A DNA stretch of 12,469 nt from an uncultured Collinsella sp. (lineage in GTDB: Bacteria; Actinomycetota; Coriobacteriia; Coriobacteriales; Coriobacteriaceae): contig URMZ01000039.1 in NCBI GenBank assembly GCA_900549025.1, positions 1-12,469 of the forward strand, in the 5' to 3' direction. Numbering within the stretch: the first letter of the stretch is position 1; each line of letters starts with the position of its first letter. A program made the position numbers and the translations under genes. Under the pieces are notes generated by a model. The model saw only the letters and a program-made list of their open reading frames with translations, was not told the DNA's origin and did not search any database. Of this stretch, positions 7,439 through 12,469 are shown in pieces.

Positions 7439-7477
7439 TAAACCTGCCAAAAGGGACAGGTTTATTTTGGTAGGTTT
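7439..7477. repeat. Nested inverted repeats with three AAACCTG-type half-sites upstream of the recombinase
   Basis: TAAACCTG (7439-7446) and CAGGTTTA (7457-7464) form a perfect eight-base inverted repeat. Overlapping it, AAACCTGCCAAAA (7440-7452) is complementary to TTTTGGTAGGTTT (7465-7477) at 12 of 13 positions. There are thus three related half-sites (7440-7446, 7457-7463, 7471-7477), about 20 bases before the recombinase start. This layout is what resolvase-bound res or operator sites look like, but no known site was matched. A TTGAGA at 7483-7488 could be the -35 box of the same promoter. Confidence 0.55.
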
Positions 7478-7543
7478 TACCTCTCAAATAGCAGGTAAGC
7501 GGGCGGCCGAGCAGACGGCAAGGTAGCCACGATTCAAATGCGA

Positions 7544-7567
7544 AGGGCGGTCCCGAAAGGCCGCCCT
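7544..7567 (-). terminator. Hairpin downstream of rnr, possible terminator
   Basis: AGGGCGG (7544-7550) and CCGCCCT (7561-7567) pair perfectly across a ten-base loop, 30 bases beyond the rnr stop codon. On the minus strand the following bases are TCGCATTTG, so there is no clean U-tract. It may be a weak terminator or mRNA-stabilising hairpin separating rnr from the recombinase gene. Confidence 0.45.
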
Positions 7568-7596
7568 CCGCTCCCCCACCATGAGTCAGGATTTGG

Positions 7597-9732
7597 CTAA
7601 TGGATAAGCTTAAAGTCCAAGTGCCCACGCGTGGTATTGACGCGCGAGACCTCGATAATCACGCGCTGCCCCAGCTCGTAACGGGTGCCCGTGTCGGCAC
7701 CTGTGAGCGTGAGCGCGTCCTCGTCGAACTCGAACCACTCGTTGCCCAGACTCTTGATCGAAACCAAGCCTTCGACCTGCGTTAGGTCCAAGCGCACAAA
7801 GAGGCCCATGCTGCTAACCCACGAGACGGTTCCGGCATAGCGCTCGCCCAGACGGTCCTCATAGTACTGGGCAATCTTGATCTTTTGCGTCGCATGGCTG
7901 GCGGCATCTGCCGCGCGCTCGGCATCGCTGCATGCGCGGCAGATCTGCGGCAGAATGCGCGGCAGTGACTCGCGCCCCTTGCCGATCAGGCGCGGCGTAC
8001 GGACCAGGGCGTCCTTGCCGCCCAGCTGCTCATAGGCCAACTGCAGCTTGAGTACGCGGTGCACCACCAGATCGGGGTAGCGACGGATGGGACTCGTGAA
8101 GTGACAGTAGCACGGCGCGGCGAGCGCAAAGTGGCCCTCGTTGCGCGGCTTGTACAGCGCGCGCTGCATGCTGCGCAGAAGCAGCGTGTTGACGAGCGGT
8201 GCGTTGGCCGTACCGGCGGCAGCATCGACTGCAGCCTGCAGCTCATCGGGACTCCCCAGGGCAATTCCGGCAGCACGGCGATCGTCGATGATGCCTAGCT
8301 GCGCCAGCGCAACGGCGGCACCGTGCAGGCTATCGGGGCTCGGATCCTCATGCACGCGATAGCAGGCCTCGATATCACGGTCTGCCAGCCACTCTGCAAC
8401 GCACTCGTTGGCGAGCAGCATGGCTTCCTCGATAAGCGACGTGGCACACGAACGCTCACGCGCCACAATCTGCACGGGTACTCCGTCCTCACCCAACAGA
8501 GCGCGAATCTCGGCCGTGTCAAAATCGACTGAGCCGCGGGCGCGACGGATACGACGGCGGAGTTCGGCGAGTTCGTTGGCGGCGACAAGGAAATCGCCGA
8601 GGTCGACGTTGTAGCCGCGGGCGGCCTCCTCGCACGCAAGACCGCGCTCAAGCGCTTCCTCGCGCGAGGTCTCGGCAGCCGCAACATCCTCGGCCGCACC
8701 CTCCAGCACCGAATACTCAACCGCGCCGGCACGCACCAGCAGCGCCTCGGCGCCGTCATAGTCCATACGCACACGCGAGCGAATCACGCTGGGGTACGGA
8801 TCGTAATGCCGCACGCGACCCTGCGCATCGAGCTCGATATCGACGGTAAACGCAAGACGGTCCTCGTCAGGGCGAAGCGAGCACAGGTCACAGGACAGGC
8901 GTTCGGGCAGCATGGGAAGCACGCGATCGGCCAGATACACCGATGTCGTACGATGACGAGCCTCAAGATCGATATGCCCGTCCCAAGCCACATAGTGTGA
9001 AACGTCGGCGATATGCACACCTAGCTTGTAGCCACCCTCGGGCGTGCGCTCCAGCGAAATGGCGTCGTCAAAGTCGCGCGCGTCGACTGGGTCGATCGTG
9101 ATGACAAAGCGGTCGCGCAGATCGCGGCGGAGCGGGTCCTTAAGCGCCGCGGACACATCGAGCGAAAGCCCCTCGGCCTCGTCCAGCGCGGCCTCGGGAT
9201 AGCTATCGGTATAGCCGTAACGCGCCATCACATATTGAACGCCCAAATCGGGCGCGTCATCTCCGCCAATGCGGCGTTCGATCGTCACAGTGCCCGATTC
9301 CAGGCGCGTCGGGTAGGTCAAAATGCGCGCGACAACGGCATCACCCGGGTGGACACCCAGACGATCCGCCGAGGTATCCTCGGGCAAAATGAAGAAGTCA
9401 GCCTTCAAGCGCGAATCGAGCGGCTCGATCACACCGAGCGGACCGGCGGTCTGGTACGTACCCACCACGCTTATGGCTGCGCGCTCAACCACGCCTTCGA
9501 TCACGGCGCGCCGCTCACCGTGCGGGCTGTTCTTAATGCTCACGGCAACGGTATCGCCGTCCATGATCTCACGCTTGCCGCGACCCATGACCTTGTAGTC
9601 GCCATTCTCGGTTATGACATAGGCACTGTGCTCATGGAGCTGCACGCGCCCGGTCAGGCTCGGACGGCGTTCGCTGCGCACCGGCCCGCGCTTATTGCGA
9701 GCTCCACGCTTATGCTTGTTATTGCGCCCCAT
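7597..9732 (-). CDS. rnr: Ribonuclease R (RNB-family 3'-5' exoribonuclease)
   Basis: This 711-residue processive exoribonuclease degrades structured RNA, including rRNA and mRNA fragments, and acts in trans-translation quality control. A basic N-terminus (1-25) is followed by OB-fold cold-shock domains (about 26-150). The RNB catalytic domain then contains TIDPVDARDFDDA (212-224), with the four metal-binding aspartates 214, 220, 222 and 223 of the RNase R signature, and later HFTSPIRRYPDLVVHR. A C-terminal S1 domain (about 630-711, GTVSWVSSMGLFVRL) completes it. The N-terminal helix-turn-helix seen in the longer E. coli enzyme is absent. The ATG has AGGAGG (9737-9742) four bases upstream. It follows ftsEX but is separated from it by a strong terminator, so it has its own promoter. 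Confidence 0.95.
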   Translation of the reverse strand: MGRNNKHKRGARNKRGPVRSERRPSLTGRVQLHEHSAYVITENGDYKVMGRGKREIMDGDTVAVSIKNSPHGERRAVIEGVVERAAISVVGTYQTAGPLGVIEPLDSRLKADFFILPEDTSADRLGVHPGDAVVARILTYPTRLESGTVTIERRIGGDDAPDLGVQYVMARYGYTDSYPEAALDEAEGLSLDVSAALKDPLRRDLRDRFVITIDPVDARDFDDAISLERTPEGGYKLGVHIADVSHYVAWDGHIDLEARHRTTSVYLADRVLPMLPERLSCDLCSLRPDEDRLAFTVDIELDAQGRVRHYDPYPSVIRSRVRMDYDGAEALLVRAGAVEYSVLEGAAEDVAAAETSREEALERGLACEEAARGYNVDLGDFLVAANELAELRRRIRRARGSVDFDTAEIRALLGEDGVPVQIVARERSCATSLIEEAMLLANECVAEWLADRDIEACYRVHEDPSPDSLHGAAVALAQLGIIDDRRAAGIALGSPDELQAAVDAAAGTANAPLVNTLLLRSMQRALYKPRNEGHFALAAPCYCHFTSPIRRYPDLVVHRVLKLQLAYEQLGGKDALVRTPRLIGKGRESLPRILPQICRACSDAERAADAASHATQKIKIAQYYEDRLGERYAGTVSWVSSMGLFVRLDLTQVEGLVSIKSLGNEWFEFDEDALTLTGADTGTRYELGQRVIIEVSRVNTTRGHLDFKLIH

Positions 9733-9809
9733 GGCGCCTCCTAACTATCGATTGCGAACTCCAAAGAGTCTACCCAGATGATTCGCTTTCCTGCCGTCCC
9801 CTAGGGATC

Positions 9810-9843
9810 AAAAAACGGGCCGCCCCATAAGAGACGACCCGTT
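9810..9843 (-). terminator. Intrinsic terminator of ftsEX
   Basis: On the minus strand a 30-base hairpin (9843-9814) forms a 13-pair stem, including three G-U pairs, with the tetraloop TTAT. It leads into a run of six T residues (9815-9810). The G-U pairs work only in the minus-strand RNA, which fixes the direction. It lies 24 bases after the ftsX stop codon. Confidence 0.9.
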
Positions 9844-9867
9844 GGAAGGGATGAATTCCAGGCATGC

Positions 9868-10788
9868 CTACACGCGCAGGTAGCGACGCATGGCGATGGC
9901 AGAACCAAAGAGGCCGATAATCACGCCGACCAGAATCAGCGCAGCATAGGTCACCAGGTAGTACTGCATCGGCAGGGCAAACGACATCCAGCCGATGCTC
10001 TCCTGCAAACGCGGAATCATCAGATTGCGCAGCAGCTCCAGAACGCCGATGGAAAGTAGCGAGCCCAAAATGGCCTGCAGTACGCCCTCGGTGATAAACG
10101 GGCCGCGAATGAAGCCGTTGCTGGCGCCGACCAGACGCATAATCGCAATCTCACGACGACGCGCCGTAATGGACAGGCGAATCGTGTTGTTGATAAAGAT
10201 GAACGCGATAAAAGTCAGCAGGCCAACGAGCACCACGGCGGCGATGCGGATGTAGTTGGTCACCTGGAACAGGCGGCTCACTTCCTCCTGGCCGTACAGC
10301 ACGCTCGCGTTGACGTCGCCGTCATCCGCGATCTTCTGGAAATCGGCATCCTTCTTGAGCTTCTTTGCCGTGCTCTCGACCTTGGACGGATCGTCCATCT
10401 CAATAGCGAAGGAAGCCGGCAGCGGGTTCTGGCCATCGAGCGCGCTCATGGTGGCGTCGGCGTTGCCCGACATCTTGCTCGTATACTCGGCCAGCGCGTC
10501 GTCCTTGTCCTTATAGGTCACGGACTTGACGTTATTCCACGTCTTAAGCTCGGCCTCAAAAGCCTGAACATCGGCCTGATCGGCGTCATCACTAATGAAC
10601 GCGTTGATGACAACCTGATCCTCGACGGTGCCGATCACGGAGTTCAGCATCGCAGAGCCCATGATGAACAGGCCGATGATAAACAGCGAAAGGAAGATCG
10701 TGATGACGGCGCCGAGCGAGGTAGTCCAGTTACGGAAGAAGTGGCTGATTGCCTCTTTGAAGGAGTAGCCCACGTTAGTTGGTGCCAT
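9868..10788 (-). CDS. ftsX: Cell division protein FtsX (permease-like)
   Basis: This 306-residue inner-membrane partner of FtsE transmits ATP-driven changes to peptidoglycan hydrolases at the division site. A cytoplasmic N-terminus (VGYSFKEAISHFFRNWTTSL) leads into the first membrane helix (about 25-46). A large external domain follows (about 50-175), with the family-typical VVINAFISDDADQ near its start. Three helices then follow (about 180-203, 225-250, 280-300). The segment between the second and third holds TARRREIAIMRLVGASNGFIRGPF, the FtsX-type coupling loop. Length and topology are normal. The start overlaps the end of ftsE by 14 bases, so the two are translationally coupled. GGGGAGG lies about 11 bases upstream, rather far. 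The external domain would bind a hydrolase, which is not encoded in this window. Confidence 0.95.
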   Translation of the reverse strand: MAPTNVGYSFKEAISHFFRNWTTSLGAVITIFLSLFIIGLFIMGSAMLNSVIGTVEDQVVINAFISDDADQADVQAFEAELKTWNNVKSVTYKDKDDALAEYTSKMSGNADATMSALDGQNPLPASFAIEMDDPSKVESTAKKLKKDADFQKIADDGDVNASVLYGQEEVSRLFQVTNYIRIAAVVLVGLLTFIAFIFINNTIRLSITARRREIAIMRLVGASNGFIRGPFITEGVLQAILGSLLSIGVLELLRNLMIPRLQESIGWMSFALPMQYYLVTYAALILVGVIIGLFGSAIAMRRYLRV

Positions 10789-11995
10789 AGTTGCCGTAAC
10801 CTCCCCTCTCCTGGTCGCGGATAACGTGGCCGCCCTCGAGGGCGATCACGCGACGGTGCATGCTATCGACCATCTCGCGGTCGTGCGTGGCGACGATCAC
10901 GGTGGTGCCGGTGCGGTTAATACGCTCGAGCAGCTTCATGATGCCCAGCGAGATCGCCGGGTCGAGGTTACCCGTGGGCTCGTCGCAGATCAGCAGCGGC
11001 GGACGGTTGACCATAGCGCGGGCGACGGCAACGCGCTGTTGCTCGCCACCGGAAAGCTGGTCGGGCAGCGAGTCCATCTGATCGGCCAGACCGACCAGAC
11101 GCAACACCTCGGGCACCTGGCTGCGAATGACGCCCTTGGGCTTGCCGATGCACTGCAGGGCAAACGCCACGTTTTCGTAGGCGGTCTTTTGCGGCAGAAG
11201 CTTAAAGTCCTGGAACACGGCGCCAATCTGGCGGCGCAGGAACGGAACCTTGCGGTTCTTGATCTTCATGAGGTCCTGACCGGCAACCAGGATGCGGCCG
11301 CTCGTCGGCTTGACGTCGCGGTTGAGCGTCGACAGCAGCGTGGTCTTACCCGAGCCGGAGTGACCGACCAGGAAGACGAACTCGCCCGGATAGATCTCGA
11401 TGTTGATGTCGTCGAGTGCAGGCTTGTTGGGCTGTGCCGGATAGATCTTGGTGACATGCTCCATAAGGATGACGGGCTCGACACCGGCCTGCTTGGCCAT
11501 CTTCTTGCGGCTGGCCTGCGGATCGATGGGCGCAAACACCGACGTAAAATCGGGGTTGTTGAGCGCGTTATCGAGGCTTGCGACCTCGGCTGCCTGATCG
11601 CTCTCGACCACCGGGGCAGCAGGCTGCGTGGGGTCGGGAATAGCGGCAAAGAGACCGGACTGCGCAGGCTGAGGAGCCGGCGTCGCAGGGGCCAAGGGGT
11701 CGGGAATGCCGGCCATGGTAGGCTGCGGCGTGGCGGCACCAGCCTGAGGCTGCTCCACGCGAGCGGTCACGGCCTGAACGGGCTCAAAACCCGCCGTGCC
11801 GGAAAGCGCGACATCGCTGGTTGGATTGTAGGCAAAGGGATCGGATGCCGGCTGTGCCTGATCTGCCGGCTGAGCGGGGGCCTGAGCAACAGGCTGGCCC
11901 TCTGAATCCGGAGTGGCGAAACGACTGCCCTGGACGCCTGCCTGCGTCTTGGGGGCATCATCGCCCGCACCGGAGGTACGGAAGTGGTTACCCAC
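10775..11995 (-). CDS. ftsE: Cell division ATPase FtsE with a long Pro/Ala-rich N-terminal extension
   Basis: This 406-residue protein ends in a complete ABC ATPase domain (about 175-400). That domain shows Walker A GHSGSGKTT (211-219), Q-loop Gln262, signature LSGGEQQ (314-320), Walker B LLICDEPTG (334-342) and switch His371, the standard FtsE order. FtsE with FtsX regulates cell-wall hydrolysis at the septum. Usual FtsE proteins are about 225-240 residues. Here about 170 residues precede the ATPase. They are rich in Pro, Ala, Gln and acidic residues, have no membrane segment, and contain two IPDP repeats (97-100 and 119-122). The start is GTG at 11995 with AAGGAG (12001-12006) five bases upstream. 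The internal Met166 (codon at 11498-11500) would give a normal-length protein, but its upstream sequence lacks a good ribosome binding site. Confidence 0.93.
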   Translation of the reverse strand: MGNHFRTSGAGDDAPKTQAGVQGSRFATPDSEGQPVAQAPAQPADQAQPASDPFAYNPTSDVALSGTAGFEPVQAVTARVEQPQAGAATPQPTMAGIPDPLAPATPAPQPAQSGLFAAIPDPTQPAAPVVESDQAAEVASLDNALNNPDFTSVFAPIDPQASRKKMAKQAGVEPVILMEHVTKIYPAQPNKPALDDINIEIYPGEFVFLVGHSGSGKTTLLSTLNRDVKPTSGRILVAGQDLMKIKNRKVPFLRRQIGAVFQDFKLLPQKTAYENVAFALQCIGKPKGVIRSQVPEVLRLVGLADQMDSLPDQLSGGEQQRVAVARAMVNRPPLLICDEPTGNLDPAISLGIMKLLERINRTGTTVIVATHDREMVDSMHRRVIALEGGHVIRDQERGGYGNYGTN

Positions 11996-12040
11996 TGGTG
12001 CTCCTTATCGTCGTGCGTTTAAACTACATGAGCGCTTAGT

Positions 12041-12049
12041 ATTTTAGCA
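12041..12049 (-). promoter_or_regulatory. Extended -10 promoter element of ftsEX
   Basis: On the minus strand TGC followed by TAAAAT (12046-12041) fits an extended -10 element. Transcription would start near 12034, about 40 bases before the ftsE GTG. No convincing -35 box lies 17 bases upstream, which extended -10 promoters can tolerate. Confidence 0.45.
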
Positions 12050-12084
12050 GTATTAGCTTTGCTGCACATAAGAAGCATGGCGTG

Positions 12085-12235
12085 CTTAGGGATCCCGTCG
12101 GCCGGGCACAGGGCTACTCTCCAAATCGTCCTCGGACATGTCGGAGCCCCCGCTGCGCGCTTCGCGCGGCGGGGGCTCCTCCGTCCTGCGGAAAGATTTG
12201 GAGAGTAGCCCTGTGCCCGGCCTGCGATAACTAAG
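12085..12235. repeat. Concentric palindromic element, about 150 bp
   Basis: A perfect 28-base inverted repeat (12100-12127 and 12195-12222) surrounds a second, GC-rich one (12143-12153 and 12169-12179, GGAGCCCCCGC). The inner one continues through a T-G pair and GCGCG/CGCGC to a three-base loop. Both repeats share the same centre, base 12161. The 15-base stretches between them (12128-12142 and 12180-12194) are equal in length but do not pair. Outside the 28-base arms a weaker match continues (CTTAG..ATC at 12085-12094 against its complement ending at 12235). No ORF is present. It could be a MITE-like insertion, a structured RNA or a strong bidirectional transcription stop. Confidence 0.85.
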
Positions 12236-12262
12236 GGGTCGCCACGTTTATCTTGGGGTGCT

Positions 12263-12310
12263 GCATATACAAAGCTGGAAGGGTCTGAATTGCGCTTTGT
12301 CGATATATGC
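12263..12310. repeat. Bulged inverted repeat between the two large palindromes
   Basis: GCATATA plus CAAAGC (12263-12275) pairs with GCTTTG (12294-12299) and TATATGC (12304-12310). This makes 13 pairs with a four-base TCGA bulge on one side and an 18-base loop. No U-tract follows. Role unknown. Confidence 0.5.
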
Positions 12311-12353
12311 CCTTTTCCCTGATGGGACCGTGCTTGAGGGGCGTCTTCATGAG

Positions 12354-12416
12354 TTGCGGTGAAATAGGGACTGTTTTACCAGTTAAAAGGTCTAATCAGT
12401 CCCTATTTCACCGCAA
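12354..12416. repeat. 20-bp perfect inverted repeat with AT-rich centre
   Basis: TTGCGGTGAAATAGGGACTG (12354-12373) is repeated exactly in inverse orientation at 12397-12416, with a 23-base AT-rich spacer. Flanking and inner bases do not extend the perfect match. It lies four bases before a separate terminator-like hairpin. It looks like a dispersed intergenic repeat element or a protein-binding palindrome rather than a terminator. Confidence 0.8.
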
Positions 12417-12420
12417 TCAG

Positions 12421-12443
12421 AACCACCCTTAAAAAGGGTGGTT
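12421..12443 (+). terminator. Terminator-like hairpin near window end
   Basis: AACCACCCTT (12421-12430) and AAGGGTGGTT (12434-12443) form a perfect ten-pair stem with a three-base loop. On the plus strand the next bases are TGCTCTT, a poor U-tract; on the minus strand there is none. A short minus-strand open stretch ending in TAA at 12449 lies just upstream in that direction, so it could equally close a gene outside the window. The direction is uncertain. Confidence 0.45.
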
Positions 12444-12469
12444 TGCTCTTAGGGTATAACCCACGGGCC

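Larger units (their letters stand above)
12007..12469. other. Gene-free, palindrome-rich region upstream of ftsE
   Basis: This stretch of about 460 bases holds the ftsE promoter at its left end and then four inverted-repeat structures (12085-12235, 12263-12310, 12354-12416, 12421-12443). I see no ORF with a ribosome binding site and no tRNA or known ncRNA. The last bases may reach the end of a minus-strand gene lying outside the window. Confidence 0.7.

Noticed and set aside
6815..7477. Recombinase plus repeats as a complete transposon or integrative element
   Set aside because: No transposase, terminal repeats, target duplication or cargo genes are visible, and neighbours are ordinary chromosomal genes.
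10826..11905. Long plus-strand open frame of 359 codons opposite ftsE
   Set aside because: It is the antisense shadow of the ABC ATPase coding strand, has no ribosome binding site or recognisable domain, and its frame is open because of GC-rich codon bias.
12449..12469. End of a minus-strand gene (six codons, then TAA at 12449-12451)
   Set aside because: Only six codons are visible and could be chance. The adjacent hairpin is compatible with a gene end, but no product can be supported.

Overview
The window looks like chromosomal DNA from a high-GC, gut-type actinobacterium of the class Coriobacteriia, most likely Collinsella or a close relative. This rests on the GC-rich coding sequence, strong AAGGAG/GGAGG ribosome binding sites, GTG and TTG starts, the ftsE-ftsX-rnr neighbourhood and the palindromic intergenic repeats. 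It is inference; no database search was run. Apart from one short gene at 422-832, everything recognisable is read from the minus strand.

Region by region. At 1-145 lie two minus-strand tRNA genes: tRNA-Gln(CTG), complete with encoded CCA, and tRNA-Glu(CTC), cut by the window edge. A good promoter stands upstream at 190-218. At 422-832 a 136-residue plus-strand protein resembles the N-terminal part of a MarR-type regulator family but has no DNA-binding domain. Between it and the convergent ArsC/Spx-like gene (1029-1388) lies an array of three 46-nt imperfect palindromes spaced exactly 62 bp apart. From 5924 down to 1481 runs an N-acetylmuramic acid (MurNAc) salvage cluster: murR (RpiR-type regulator), murQ (MurNAc-6-phosphate etherase), murP (PTS EIIBC), an intrinsic terminator, then mupG (DUF871, 6-phospho-N-acetylmuramidase). 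A 19-bp near-perfect palindrome upstream of murR is a good operator candidate. Next come a VanZ-like membrane protein (6129-6710), a solitary serine recombinase (6815-7420) with three related half-sites just upstream, RNase R (7597-9732), and the overlapping ftsX and ftsE genes (9868-11995). FtsE carries an unusual Pro/Ala/Gln-rich N-terminal extension of about 170 residues. The 460 bp upstream of ftsE contain no supportable gene but four inverted-repeat structures, including a concentric palindrome about 150 bp long.

How the genes work together. MurP would import and phosphorylate MurNAc or MurNAc-GlcNAc from peptidoglycan, MupG would split the phosphorylated disaccharide, MurQ would remove the lactyl ether to give GlcNAc-6-phosphate, and MurR would sense the intermediate. 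FtsEX controls peptidoglycan hydrolysis at division, and RNase R degrades structured RNA. No clear new multi-gene system is visible. The least explained material is the set of palindromic elements, the FtsE extension and the orphan MarR-like fragment.
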